From Atopobium massiliense (GTDB lineage Bacteria > Actinomycetota > Coriobacteriia > Coriobacteriales > Atopobiaceae): a stretch of 64,000 bases of DNA. Location of the stretch: the NCBI GenBank assembly GCA_900343135.1, contig OPYK01000010.1, forward strand, positions 1-64,000, read 5' to 3'. This document shows, piece by piece, positions 9,523 to 18,298 of this stretch. The position numbers were made by a program, and so were the translations under genes. Every line of letters begins with the position of its first letter. The stretch's first letter is position 1. The notes under the pieces were generated by a model. The model ran no database searches, had not been told where the DNA came from, and worked only from the letters and a program-made list of their open reading frames with translations.

Positions 9523-11597
9523 TGAAACATACGGTAAACCAGGCACATGCATGTGCAAGCGAAACGGCAACGCTGTGCGCACACGAGCGCACAAACGCCC
9601 ACGTCGATGTGCACGAAGATACTCCTGAAACCACTCAGCCCAAAACCCCTGAAACCACCAACGCCAACACCTGCGCATATGCCCCCGCAACCAAGGACAC
9701 TCCACAGCGCCGAAGTCGCCACATATCGCGCGGCACTATGATGCGTCTTGCACGTATGTGTTTTGAGTTTTACCCCGTGATGCTTGTTGGTATTGTTGTA
9801 ATTATTGTTGGTAATGCGCTGCTCACCACTGTACCCAACCTCTTTATGCAGCAGGCGTTTGTATGCCTTGAGCAGCACTGGAACGATGGTGCCTGGATGG
9901 CTGCTGCACCTGTTATTCGAGATATTACCATGTGGCTTATCATTGTGTATATTGTTACGCTTATAACCAATATTGCGAGTACGCAAATGTGTGTGTATTT
10001 TACTGAGGGCACCATTACCAAGCTGCGCAAAAGAATGTTCAAACACATGGAGAGCCTGCCCATTTCATATTTTGATACGCATAAACACGGCGATATTATG
10101 TCGATGTATACAAACGATGTTGACGCCATTAGACAGATGCTGCTTCAGAGCCTGCCCAACCTGTTGGCTACGCTTGTGTGCATGGTTTCGCTTATTTGCA
10201 TCATGATGTATTACAGCATTCCGATGATGAGCGTGGTGTGCGTGGGCGTGGTGCTTAATGTTGCTGCAACGAAGTACATTGGTTCAAAAAGCGCGCGTTA
10301 CTTTTTAGCACAGCAACGCTATGTGGGCGCGTGCGAAGGATTTGCGCAAGAGGCAATGAGCACGCTGCGGGTGGTAAAAACATTTACGCACGAAGATCAA
10401 ACGCTTGCAGCCTTTGACGCGGTAAATAACGAGCTCTACGAGGCATCACGCAAAGCACATTTGTGTGCATGTTTGCTTCCGCCTGTTATTTTTAACATTG
10501 GTAATATAACCTACGTGTTGGTTGCGCTGGCAGGAGGCATTGCGCTGCTGGTGCATATGCCAAACCTCAGCCTATCGGGAAGTGCGCTTACGCTTGCCGT
10601 GGTAATTCCATTTTTAAATATGACGCGGCAGTTTGTTGGACAAATTGGTCAAATTTCAAACCAAATTAATGCAACGGTTATGGGCTTTGCGGGCATGGCA
10701 CGCATATTTGCGCTGTTCGACACCCCATGTGAGCGCGATGAGGGCAACGTGTGTTTGGTAAATACGTGCGAGCACTGTGGTCAAATTGTCGAAACAAACC
10801 AACACACAGGCGTGTGGGCATGGAAACAGCCCGCCGCTGAGGGTACCTCGCAGCTCACCGCGCTTCGCGGGGAAGTTATCTTAGACCACGTGAACTTTTC
10901 GTACGACGGTGAACATACCGTGCTGCATGACATTTCGATTACGGCGCAGGCGGGCAAAAAAATTGCATTTGTTGGTGCTACCGGTGCCGGTAAAACCACC
11001 ATTACCAATCTTCTCAACCGTTTTTATGATATATCTGCAGGTACCATTAGGTATGATGGCATCAACCTTACTAGCATACAAAAGGCGGCGCTGCGTCGCT
11101 CGCTGGGCATTGTGCTGCAGGATGTACATTTGTTTACGGGTAGTGTGATGGATAATATTCGCTATGGCAATCTTGATGCCACCGATGATGAATGCATACA
11201 GGCAGCAAAGCTCACAGGCGCCGACAGTTTTATTGTGCGCCTGCCCGAAGGGTATAATACGCAGCTTACTGCAGGTGCCGCGCAGCTGAGCCAAGGTCAG
11301 CGGCAGCTTATAAGCATCGCGCGTGCAGCTGTTGCCGACCCGCCCGTTATGATTTTGGACGAAGCAACAAGCTCGATAGATACGCACACCGAGGAGATTG
11401 TGCAATACGGTATGGATGCACTTATGCGAGGTAGAACCACTTTTGTTATTGCTCACAGGCTGTCGACGGTGCGCAATGCCGACGAAATTATCGTGCTCGA
11501 CCACGGCAGGATTATTGAGCGCGGCTCGCACGCTGAGCTTTTAAGACAGAAGGGCGTGTATTACCAGCTGTATACCGGCGCTTTTGAGCTTGAATAA
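9522..11597 (+). CDS. ABC exporter half-transporter, catalytic partner
   Basis: Second half of the heterodimeric exporter, 691 residues. The ATG overlaps the previous TAA by one base, so the pair is translationally coupled. After a hydrophilic ~70-residue N-terminal extension rich in Thr, His and Ala comes a six-helix transmembrane domain (~75-390), a linker with CEHCG and GVWAWK, and an NBD with Walker A GATGAGKTT, signature LSQGQRQL, Walker B VMILDEATSS with the catalytic Glu, and the H-loop FVIAHRLST. It supplies the functional catalytic residues that its partner lacks, the usual asymmetric arrangement (as in BmrCD, LmrCD and TM287/288). Substrate unknown; drugs, peptides or lipids are all possible. 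If the first half is really broken, this gene would be orphaned. Confidence 0.9.
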   Translation: MKHTVNQAHACASETATLCAHERTNAHVDVHEDTPETTQPKTPETTNANTCAYAPATKDTPQRRSRHISRGTMMRLARMCFEFYPVMLVGIVVIIVGNALLTTVPNLFMQQAFVCLEQHWNDGAWMAAAPVIRDITMWLIIVYIVTLITNIASTQMCVYFTEGTITKLRKRMFKHMESLPISYFDTHKHGDIMSMYTNDVDAIRQMLLQSLPNLLATLVCMVSLICIMMYYSIPMMSVVCVGVVLNVAATKYIGSKSARYFLAQQRYVGACEGFAQEAMSTLRVVKTFTHEDQTLAAFDAVNNELYEASRKAHLCACLLPPVIFNIGNITYVLVALAGGIALLVHMPNLSLSGSALTLAVVIPFLNMTRQFVGQIGQISNQINATVMGFAGMARIFALFDTPCERDEGNVCLVNTCEHCGQIVETNQHTGVWAWKQPAAEGTSQLTALRGEVILDHVNFSYDGEHTVLHDISITAQAGKKIAFVGATGAGKTTITNLLNRFYDISAGTIRYDGINLTSIQKAALRRSLGIVLQDVHLFTGSVMDNIRYGNLDATDDECIQAAKLTGADSFIVRLPEGYNTQLTAGAAQLSQGQRQLISIARAAVADPPVMILDEATSSIDTHTEEIVQYGMDALMRGRTTFVIAHRLSTVRNADEIIVLDHGRIIERGSHAELLRQKGVYYQLYTGAFELE

Positions 11598-11699
11598 GGC
11601 CTGTGGGTGTCGGCTTGCATACGTTACGCACGCTCGCACTGCCCGCGCGTGGCTGTATGCCGTGTACTTTTAGCAGTCAGCATGCGTGGCTATTTAATC

Positions 11700-11730
11700 T
11701 TGCGCCACAGTGCGGTAAACTTAGTATAAT
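11700..11730 (+). promoter_or_regulatory. Candidate sigma-A promoter for the YtxH gene
   Basis: A perfect -10 hexamer TATAAT lies at 11725-11730, 45 bases before the start codon. The best upstream partner is TTGCGC at 11700-11705 with 19-bp spacing, so the -35 is weak. Confidence 0.5.
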
Positions 11731-11775
11731 TATGCGCAAACTAACGCTCGTTATGAGCATCACTAAGGAGGAACC

Positions 11776-12174
11776 ATGAGTACAAAGGGAACACTCGGAT
11801 TTATAGCGGGTAGCATTGTGGGCATTGCCGCTGGCGTTGCAGTTGGCGTGTTGCTGGCGCCTCGTTCGGGCGAAGAAAGCCGTGCTATGGCAGCCGACGC
11901 TATCAACGACGCGTGGGATAATGCGCGCGACAGCTACGAGCGCAATTCAAGTCGTGTTTCATGCAAAATTAATGCTATGCGTCCTGCTATTGATGCTACA
12001 ACCGATGAGCTGCGTGCAAAGGTAGATAGGGCACGCGAGCGCATGGATATGCTCCGCAGTTCGCTTTCCGAAGCCGTAAGCAGCGCTGTTGCTCAGGATG
12101 CAAGCGATGCAGACGCCGCACATGGCGAAGGCGCTCATATCGAAGTAGTAGAGCCCACCAACGTTTCTGCATAA
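11776..12174 (+). CDS. YtxH-domain small membrane protein
   Basis: A 132-residue protein with one N-terminal glycine-rich membrane segment (residues ~7-27) directly followed by LLAPRSGEESR, the signature of the YtxH (gas-vesicle-like) family. The rest is a predicted amphipathic helix, rich in Ala, Glu and Arg, likely coiled coil. Family members are envelope-associated and often stress-induced; no biochemical activity is known. CTAAGGAGG lies just before the ATG and a TATAAT box lies upstream, suggesting strong expression. The PRC-barrel gene starts 20 bases after its stop, so the two probably form an operon. Confidence 0.85.
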   Translation: MSTKGTLGFIAGSIVGIAAGVAVGVLLAPRSGEESRAMAADAINDAWDNARDSYERNSSRVSCKINAMRPAIDATTDELRAKVDRARERMDMLRSSLSEAVSSAVAQDASDADAAHGEGAHIEVVEPTNVSA

Positions 12175-12194
12175 CACCAGTTGGACGTTGTATT

Positions 12195-13019
12195 GTGCCT
12201 ACTATTACCATTTCAAAACTGATGGGCGCGCGTGTGTTTTGCCTGCAAAAGCACGATAAACGCACAGCGCGCTCTCCTTTTTCACAACAAACAAATAACG
12301 CTCCCGCACGAGCACACGATGTAGCTGCGGTGTCTAAAGAACACCCCAAGGAGCTTGGGCGCGTGCATTATGCGGTATTTAGTGCCGACGCACGCACGCT
12401 GCTCGGCTTTTTTGTTAAGCGCAAAGACGTGCTTGGCATGGTAAAGCTGCGCGACGCATTTGTTGCGCTTGATGGTATTGTTGCGCGCGGCAATGAACTA
12501 TACGTTAAACACGACGCAATGTATCACGATGCAGCCGCGCAAAAGCGTCTTACGTCGTCGTGGGATACGTGCCTTATGTTGCAGGGTATGGATGTTATTA
12601 CCACTAATGGCGAGGAGCTTGGGCACATTATTGATGTTGCCGTGGACATGCCGCACGGTGCGGTTGTTGAGCTTCACATAAACGACGGTAGTGTTGCAAC
12701 TGCTATGGTAGGGCACATAAGCGCGCCTCAGTGCAGCTTTGTTGCGTATGATAATGGTCACGTAGTTCTTAACGATGCGCAGGTTGGTCGCAATTTAAGT
12801 GGCGGGCTTGCAGGTAAGGCGGGCGTTGGCTATGCAAAAGCTAAGGTTGAGGGCAAAAAACTCGCCCAAGTTGTGGCACAAAAAATAGACGACGTTGCGC
12901 CTGCCGACGTGCGTGCCGAAAAGGTGCGCGATGCTGGCCATGCAGTTGGAAAACAGCTTGGCAAATCAAAGCGCATGTTTGGTAGTTTTATTGACGAATT
13001 TAATAAGGCGTCTAAGTAA
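12195..13019 (+). CDS. PRC-barrel domain protein
   Basis: A 274-residue soluble protein. Two segments look like PRC-barrel folds: residues ~55-105 (VHYAVFSADARTLLGFFVKR) and ~125-185 (MDVITTNGEELGHIIDVAVD). The C-terminal ~90 residues are a Lys/Ala-rich tail. PRC-barrel domains occur in RNA-maturation and photosynthetic-reaction-centre proteins and in many uncharacterised envelope proteins; here the role is unknown. The start is the GTG at 12195, with only a weak ribosome site (GGACG), consistent with coupling to the YtxH gene 20 bases upstream. A second PRC-barrel-type sequence begins the MgtE-like protein at 16 kb. Confidence 0.7.
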   Translation: MPTITISKLMGARVFCLQKHDKRTARSPFSQQTNNAPARAHDVAAVSKEHPKELGRVHYAVFSADARTLLGFFVKRKDVLGMVKLRDAFVALDGIVARGNELYVKHDAMYHDAAAQKRLTSSWDTCLMLQGMDVITTNGEELGHIIDVAVDMPHGAVVELHINDGSVATAMVGHISAPQCSFVAYDNGHVVLNDAQVGRNLSGGLAGKAGVGYAKAKVEGKKLAQVVAQKIDDVAPADVRAEKVRDAGHAVGKQLGKSKRMFGSFIDEFNKASK

Positions 13020-13063
13020 GCTGCTTGCGCGTGCGAACTGCCTGGCCATACCCCATGCCTAAT

Positions 13064-13075
13064 GCACCATGGTGC
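13064..13075. other. Palindrome between convergent genes
   Basis: GCACCATGGTGC is a perfect 12-bp palindrome in the 55-base gap between the PRC-barrel gene and the convergent NRAMP-like gene. It lacks a T-run, so a terminator role is uncertain. Confidence 0.4.
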
Positions 13076-14451
13076 TAATACCCCATAACCTCCATGGCAA
13101 ACATAATAATCGTAAGAATGGTTACGCTTACAATAGTAAACCAGGTAAGCAGCGTCCAGGCGTGCGTGTTGGCATATTTGCCCATAATAAAGCTGTCTTG
13201 CGCAATGTGCACCATGCATAGCAGCAACACAGGAAGCAAAATACCATTAATGACCTGCGCCACCATCATAATGCCAAATAAATCGATATTTGGAATAAGC
13301 ACAACCACTACAGAAATAATCAAAATGGCAGTAATAATGCCGCGATATGCAGGGGCTTCTTGCCATGAGCAGTCGCTGCCGCGCTCCCAACCAAATGCTT
13401 CGCAAATACCGCTTGCCGTAATGCCAGGTAGCACGCATGCGGCCAAAAACGACGCGCCAATAAGACCTGTACCAAACAGTATGGTTGCATACTCACCTGC
13501 AAGTGGAGCTAACGCAATGGCGGCATCCTCGGCGGTGGTTACCACAATGCCCGCGCGGTAAAGTACAGCTCCCGTTACTAAAATAATAAACCAGCTAATG
13601 GCCGATGCCACTACAGCTCCGGTAATGGTGTCTATACGCTGGTAGGGGATGTCTTCCTCGCGCGCATTTTTGTCAACAACATTTGATTGAGCAAGAAAAA
13701 TCATCCAGGGTGCAATGGTGGTACCCACGTTAGCTACCAGCAGTGATAGGTATTGCGGGTGGAGGGTAATTTGCGGAATGATGGTGTCGTGCAGCGCCTG
13801 CGACCAATCGGGCGCAACCATAAAACCGGCGATAACGTAGGTTGCAAACACACAGCTAATTGCGAGCAATATTTTTTCGATAGAACGATAACTACCAGTC
13901 ATGGTAAGCACCCAAATAAAGAGAGCGCTAAGCGGCACCGAAACGCCAATGGGTATGCCAAACAGCGCCATGCCCGAGGCAATGCCAGCAAATTCGGACA
14001 GCGTAACAGTTGTGTTTGAGATAAGAAGCGCAATCATAGCGATGGCGCTTTTGCGGATACCAAACTGTTCGCGGATAAGCGACGCAAAGCCTTTACCGGT
14101 AACGCACCCCATGCGAGCTGCGGTTTCTTGCACCACAATGAGCAAAAAACACATGATAGGAACCGTCCACAGCTGACCAAAGCCAAACAATGCACCGGCG
14201 TTTGAATAGGTTGCAACACCGCCGGCATCAGCGCCTGCCAATGCAGCCACCATGCCCGGGCCCATTGCTAACAGCACTCGACGCGCGTTAAGTCGATGGC
14301 GCTGTTTGCGCGGTTTTTGGGCCGGTTGTGCTGGTTGCACCTGCGAGCCGTTTGGTTGCGACTGTTGTGGCTGCAGGCTGCCTGGTCGCGCCTGCGTTTG
14401 AGCTGCTTGAGGCTGGTGTTGCTGCCGAGATCGTTGGGGCTTCTCTGTCAT
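13075..14451 (-). CDS. NRAMP-related transporter, NRMT-like (Mg2+/Mn2+ candidate)
   Basis: A 458-residue polytopic transporter of the SLC11/NRAMP superfamily with a Gln/Pro-rich cytoplasmic N-terminus (~50 residues). The metal-site motifs differ from classical NRAMPs: helix 1 reads DAGG (residues 75-78) where DPGN is usual, and helix 6 reads TTIAPWM (244-250) where the metal-coordinating AxxMPH is usual, so the selectivity-conferring Met becomes Ala247 and the His becomes Trp249. The NRAMP-related magnesium transporters, typified by an Eggerthella lenta protein, are distinguished by loss of this methionine and transport hydrated Mg2+; this protein fits that pattern by inspection. The ATG at 14451 is one base from the stop of the upstream MgtE-like gene, so the two are co-translated. 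Start chosen over an upstream in-frame codon because GTGGGG precedes it. Confidence 0.8.
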   Translation of the reverse strand: MTEKPQRSRQQHQPQAAQTQARPGSLQPQQSQPNGSQVQPAQPAQKPRKQRHRLNARRVLLAMGPGMVAALAGADAGGVATYSNAGALFGFGQLWTVPIMCFLLIVVQETAARMGCVTGKGFASLIREQFGIRKSAIAMIALLISNTTVTLSEFAGIASGMALFGIPIGVSVPLSALFIWVLTMTGSYRSIEKILLAISCVFATYVIAGFMVAPDWSQALHDTIIPQITLHPQYLSLLVANVGTTIAPWMIFLAQSNVVDKNAREEDIPYQRIDTITGAVVASAISWFIILVTGAVLYRAGIVVTTAEDAAIALAPLAGEYATILFGTGLIGASFLAACVLPGITASGICEAFGWERGSDCSWQEAPAYRGIITAILIISVVVVLIPNIDLFGIMMVAQVINGILLPVLLLCMVHIAQDSFIMGKYANTHAWTLLTWFTIVSVTILTIIMFAMEVMGY

Positions 14452-14452
14452 A

Positions 14453-16333
14453 TTAACCCCACACAATCGTTGGAATAATGGCGAGCACGCACACAATGTA
14501 CACGCAGCAGCTTATTGCCATCGAAATGCTTGAGAGGGCAAAACCCGAGGTATCGAGGTTACGCGCGTCGCGCATGCGCAACACTTTAAGATAAATTGGC
14601 GCGGTGATAAACGACAACGCAACGCTCACCATACACGAGATAAAGCAGACAACAAGCGAGCTTGCAGTATTGAGCATGCCAAGTTCCTGAGTAAAGGCTT
14701 GGAATACCAGCATAAACAACATAAAGAGCACCACAAATACCAGTGCAATGCCAATGCATTTTACAAAAAACCCCAGGTCGGATGGGGTAGAGGGGTCGTC
14801 GGGGTCGTTTTCGAGATAAAAATTGGTAACGTGGGAAATTGACGTGTCGGCAAGTATGAGGCACACGGGCGCCATAAGCGTGGAACATAAAAGCGTGAGG
14901 TCAAAGGATGTTTTCATATAGAGCGCGGGCGCAATAAACGACAGGTTACCCAGGGCGCACGCAAGCAGCGCGCAGGCGCAAACGAGCCACGCGCACATCC
15001 AATTGGTGTGACGCCACAGCCACACAAGGGCACTGCGCGAGCGGGCGCCTTCGCCGTCTGCAGAGCTTGCACCTGCAATTTGCAGGTCTTCCTCATGTTC
15101 TTCTTCCATAACATCAAGCGCGTCGTCTACGGTAACAATACCAAGCAGGCGTTTGTTGTCGTCGCACACGGGCATGGCCAGCAGGTTATATTTGGCAATG
15201 TTCTCGGCCACTTCTTCTTGGTCGTCGTCGGGGCTTACGCAAATAACATCGCTTGTAGCAATGTCTTTAAGCACGGTAGTGCTTTCGTGCACAATAAGTT
15301 GGTTGAGCGTAACCACGCCTACCAGGCGTTTCTCGTCGTCTTCAAGGTATATATAGTGAACTGTTTCGAAGTCGTCGTCCAGCGACTTAAGCACATCTGC
15401 TGCATCGGCAACCGTTTTTGTTTCGTTAAGGCGCACAACTTCCGACGTCATAATACGACCGGCGGTGTCCTCGCGATAGCCCAAAAGTTGGCGAATAGCT
15501 TTGCGCTCTTTTACGCCCATAAGCCTCAGCAGCTTTTCTGCCTTGTCGTAATCGAGCTCACTTACCAGCTCAGCGGCATCGTCGGGGTCCATTTCGCTTA
15601 ACATGCGCGACGCATCTTTTTCGGGCAGCTCGTCCATAATTTCGGCGGCCATGGTATCGTCGTCAAACTCCGCCATAGCGTCGGCTGCACGCTCGTCGTC
15701 TAGCTGCGCAAACACCTGCCCGCGCAGGCGCGGGTCGAGGCGCTCCAAAATGTCGGCAATGTCCGCAGGATGCAGTCCATCAAGCGTTTTGTGTGAAACA
15801 CTCAGCTTTACCTCCGACAAGTTGCGGTCGAGCAAATCCATGTAGTTCCACGCGATAATTTTTTCGGGAAGCGGCTTTCCCATTGCTTTTGCAATGGCAA
15901 GTGCAAGGGTTTCAAGCGCGGGTGAAAGTGAACGCAAAATACCGCGTATGCCCACCTCAGCGCCCAAAAGACGCAGCTGCGCCCAGCTTGTATCCGAGAG
16001 TTTAAGGTCGTTTACGCGCACAATGCACATGCCGCGCGTGTCTACAATTTGCTTATTAAGCAGGTCGCGTGCAATAAGAACCTCGTCGGGCTGCAGGTAA
16101 GAAAAACGAATGTCGGTTGAAATAACCTTAAGGTGAATTTCCGATTCGGAGTAGTTTTCTACATATTTGCGCCACGAAATCATAAATGGCGTTTTACCAG
16201 GGCCTTCAACAGCAAGCGCGGTAATGCGCGGGAACACTTCGCCCGTAGCTATACCCAGGTCGTTAACACGGCCTATCTTGGTTCCGTTGGCGTCGAAAAC
16301 AGGATTGCCAAGAAGTTGAGAGAGGTAAATCAT
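14453..16333 (-). CDS. MgtE-sensor-like CBS protein with divergent membrane domain
   Basis: A 626-residue protein. Order: two PRC-barrel-like segments (~1-155), an MgtE N-domain of Asp-rich helical repeats (~185-290; HPADIADILERLDP, DPDDAAELVSELD, LLGYREDTAGRIMT), two CBS domains (~295-420), an acidic linker, then about five membrane segments (~455-626). The cytoplasmic part is a clear MgtE Mg2+-sensing module. The membrane part is not: the conserved MgtE helix with PxxxGxxGNxGxQ is missing, replaced by unrelated sequence (PALYMKTSFDLTLL). It may therefore be a sensor or regulator of its partner rather than a channel. The start at 16333 follows AAGGAG; it is 150 bases away from the phosphodiesterase. 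It is tightly coupled (1-base gap) to the NRAMP-like gene downstream. Confidence 0.75.
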   Translation of the reverse strand: MIYLSQLLGNPVFDANGTKIGRVNDLGIATGEVFPRITALAVEGPGKTPFMISWRKYVENYSESEIHLKVISTDIRFSYLQPDEVLIARDLLNKQIVDTRGMCIVRVNDLKLSDTSWAQLRLLGAEVGIRGILRSLSPALETLALAIAKAMGKPLPEKIIAWNYMDLLDRNLSEVKLSVSHKTLDGLHPADIADILERLDPRLRGQVFAQLDDERAADAMAEFDDDTMAAEIMDELPEKDASRMLSEMDPDDAAELVSELDYDKAEKLLRLMGVKERKAIRQLLGYREDTAGRIMTSEVVRLNETKTVADAADVLKSLDDDFETVHYIYLEDDEKRLVGVVTLNQLIVHESTTVLKDIATSDVICVSPDDDQEEVAENIAKYNLLAMPVCDDNKRLLGIVTVDDALDVMEEEHEEDLQIAGASSADGEGARSRSALVWLWRHTNWMCAWLVCACALLACALGNLSFIAPALYMKTSFDLTLLCSTLMAPVCLILADTSISHVTNFYLENDPDDPSTPSDLGFFVKCIGIALVFVVLFMLFMLVFQAFTQELGMLNTASSLVVCFISCMVSVALSFITAPIYLKVLRMRDARNLDTSGFALSSISMAISCCVYIVCVLAIIPTIVWG

Positions 16334-16383
16334 GCAGCACTCCTTATGCAACGGCGTCGCGTATTGTATGCACGCTAGATGTA

Positions 16384-16398
16384 CAGATAACCTATCTG
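16384..16398. promoter_or_regulatory. Short inverted repeat upstream of the metal-transport pair
   Basis: CAGATA-ACC-TATCTG lies about 50 bases before the MgtE-like start codon, in the right place for an operator or 5' leader hairpin. A related half-site, CTACAGATATAAG, lies 15 bases further on. No M-box or other known Mg riboswitch could be recognised in the ~175-base spacer. Confidence 0.3.
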
Positions 16399-16509
16399 CA
16401 ATGTAATAGTCTACAGATATAAGGCGCCTATTAAGCTTGCATGGGGTGTGCAAACTAAACAGATTGATTTAATTCTACACGTGTTTGGACGTATGATGCA
16501 AAGTGGGTG

Positions 16510-16962
16510 CTAGAGTTCGATAATTTCTGCAGACTCTACAACACCATCGCTGGTATATATGCGCCCCATGGTGGCACCACGGGCGCTACGTGGGTAGGTA
16601 GTGCTGCCCGGATTCATAACCAGGGTATTTGTTTTGCTATCGCGTTCAATAAATGGCACATGTGTGTGACCACAAATGGCAACATCGCATACCAACAGAT
16701 CAAGACGCTCACGATAGTGACACACCTGCCAGCGCAGGCCGCTTAAAAAGAATTTGGTGAGTGATGTTACCGAGGGGCCATAATCAAAACAAAAGTCGTT
16801 GTTGCCTTTTGCCATATAAAACGGAGCCATAGTTGACAGTACCCGAAAATCGGTAAGCGAACACATATCGCCCGCGTGCACAATGGCATCCGCGCCTTTA
16901 AGCTGCGCCATAAGCTCGTCACTTAAGGTGCCGTGGGTATCAGAAATGATGTCGATGCGCAT
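16510..16962 (-). CDS. YfcE/MJ0936-family metallophosphoesterase
   Basis: A 150-residue calcineurin-like phosphodiesterase. All metal motifs are present in order: DTHG (N-terminal), GDM, GNND and GHTH followed by NPGS. Proteins of this size and layout are usually broad phosphodiesterases of the YfcE type needing Mn2+ or Ni2+; the natural substrate is unknown. The ATG at 16962 is chosen since AAGGAG lies five bases upstream; a GTG two codons earlier would overlap the ribosome site. It is transcribed in the same direction as the MgtE-like/NRAMP pair, 176 bases ahead of it, and may or may not share their transcript. Confidence 0.88.
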   Translation of the reverse strand: MRIDIISDTHGTLSDELMAQLKGADAIVHAGDMCSLTDFRVLSTMAPFYMAKGNNDFCFDYGPSVTSLTKFFLSGLRWQVCHYRERLDLLVCDVAICGHTHVPFIERDSKTNTLVMNPGSTTYPRSARGATMGRIYTSDGVVESAEIIEL

Positions 16963-17344
16963 AGACACTCCTTAGAACACGGTGCTCGTACTTTGTCCTT
17001 ACTTTGTTTTTATATGCAAGATAAATTATAGCTAAGGGAAGCGCACGTGGCTCTTTTTTGTCTCGCGATTTTACGCCCTTATATGGACGTGACTCATGTT
17101 GGGGCTAAGCGCTGTTTGAAAACTCGAAATAAAAAGGTGGAAATCCACCCTAATTTTTCGTGGTGGCGATTATGTGATAAGTAAAAGAGATTAGGGGTTA
17201 CGGACAAAAAGTTGGGTAGCTTGTCGCACAAGTGATTGCGGGTTGGTGTGCGCACATGCATTGCTGAACGTGCTGCTGCGTGTGCCATGCTGGGTGTACC
17301 GCACCCGCGTGCATCCCCGCGTACCAGGGATTACATGCCACGCG
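16963..17344. other. Spacer between LytTR regulator and phosphodiesterase
   Basis: About 380 bases with no gene. It holds the terminator at 17131-17149 and, just inside the region distal to it, GGACAAAAAGT at 17202-17212, the reverse complement of a motif seen twice in the first 120 bases of the window. The promoter of the phosphodiesterase gene should lie between 16970 and 17100. Confidence 0.5.
17131..17149 (-). terminator. Rho-independent terminator after the LytTR gene
   Basis: On the minus strand GGTGGA-TT-TCCACC is followed by TTTTT. The stem is short (6 bp, extendable by flanking pairs) but the layout is classical. It sits ~195 bases after the response-regulator stop. On the plus strand the same hairpin is followed by CTAATTTTT, so it may act in both directions. 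Confidence 0.6.
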
Positions 17345-18088
17345 CTAAATACCAAGCGCGCGTTTAAGCGTAACCACGCGTCTGCGCGAAACGGGAATCT
17401 TTTTGTCTTCTTCACCCTTAATACCAAGCTGGAGCACGCCGCTTGCAATAACCTCAACATCCTCAATTTGGTTGAGGTTTACGATGTAGCCGCGGTGCAC
17501 GCGGAAAAATCCGTGCCCGGCAAGACGTGCTTCAAATTTTGCAAGCGAAACGGTTGATAAAAAGCGCTCGTCAAAGGTATATACGCAGGTGTAATCGTCG
17601 CGGGCTTCAATGTAGCGTATGGTTGAAATGGGGATAAGTACTTTGCGGCCACCCTTTTCAACGGGAAGACGGTCGGGGAGGGTGTTGGGCGGTGCTAAGG
17701 GTGAGAGGTGTTTTTCAACCTTGTCGAGGGCGCGTTGCAGCCTGTCCATGTCGATGGGCTTCATAAGATAGTCAACAGCATCTACATCAAAGGCTTCAAG
17801 TGCATATTCGCTGTACGCGGTTACAAATACAAGTGCAGGAGGGTTGTTAAGCTTGTGAAACGCTGCTGCAAGCTGCATACCAGACGTTTTTGGCATCGAA
17901 ATATCAAGAAAAATAACGTTGAGCGCATCGGTTGCAGAATCTTTGCTGTGAATAAGCGCATCAACCGCTTCGCGTGCACTGCTTGCCTCTTCGATAAGAG
18001 TTACTCGCTGGGTTTGCTCAAGCAAATAGCGTAACTCTGAGCGCGCGGGTGCCTCATCATCTACGATAAGTGCGTTGAGTGTAAGCAT
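17345..18088 (-). CDS. LytTR-family response regulator
   Basis: A 247-residue response regulator. The receiver domain (~1-125) has the acidic pocket (IVDDE), the phospho-accepting Asp in VIFLDISMPKTSG, and the conserved Thr and Lys (FVTAYS, LMKPID). After a ~25-residue linker comes a LytTR DNA-binding domain (~145-245; IRYIEARDDYTCVYT, FFRVHRGYIVNLNQIEDVE). GGGAGG precedes the ATG. It pairs with the LytS-type kinase encoded 210 bases upstream on the same strand. LytTR regulators commonly control cell-wall, biofilm, bacteriocin or pyruvate-uptake genes; the target here is not evident. Confidence 0.92.
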   Translation of the reverse strand: MLTLNALIVDDEAPARSELRYLLEQTQRVTLIEEASSAREAVDALIHSKDSATDALNVIFLDISMPKTSGMQLAAAFHKLNNPPALVFVTAYSEYALEAFDVDAVDYLMKPIDMDRLQRALDKVEKHLSPLAPPNTLPDRLPVEKGGRKVLIPISTIRYIEARDDYTCVYTFDERFLSTVSLAKFEARLAGHGFFRVHRGYIVNLNQIEDVEVIASGVLQLGIKGEEDKKIPVSRRRVVTLKRALGI

Positions 18089-18298
18089 GTATGTCCTCCC
18101 TTTAACGCTGATAGGCGCATGCTTTTGTGCTATACGTACACGCGAGGCGTATGGTCACGTGGCTTGTACATGCATGTGTTATGTGTGGTTGCCATGTGCG
18201 CACGCGCATCAACAATGCCCTATTATAACGCACTTATGGGCAAAACGGTTGTCAATGGTAACAAGTTGGTAGCTGGATGCCTGCAATCGTGTTGTGCG

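Noticed and set aside
16334-16509. Mg2+ riboswitch (M-box or mgtA type) upstream of the MgtE-like gene
   Set aside because: The spacer is too short and no matching conserved blocks were seen; only a small inverted repeat is present.
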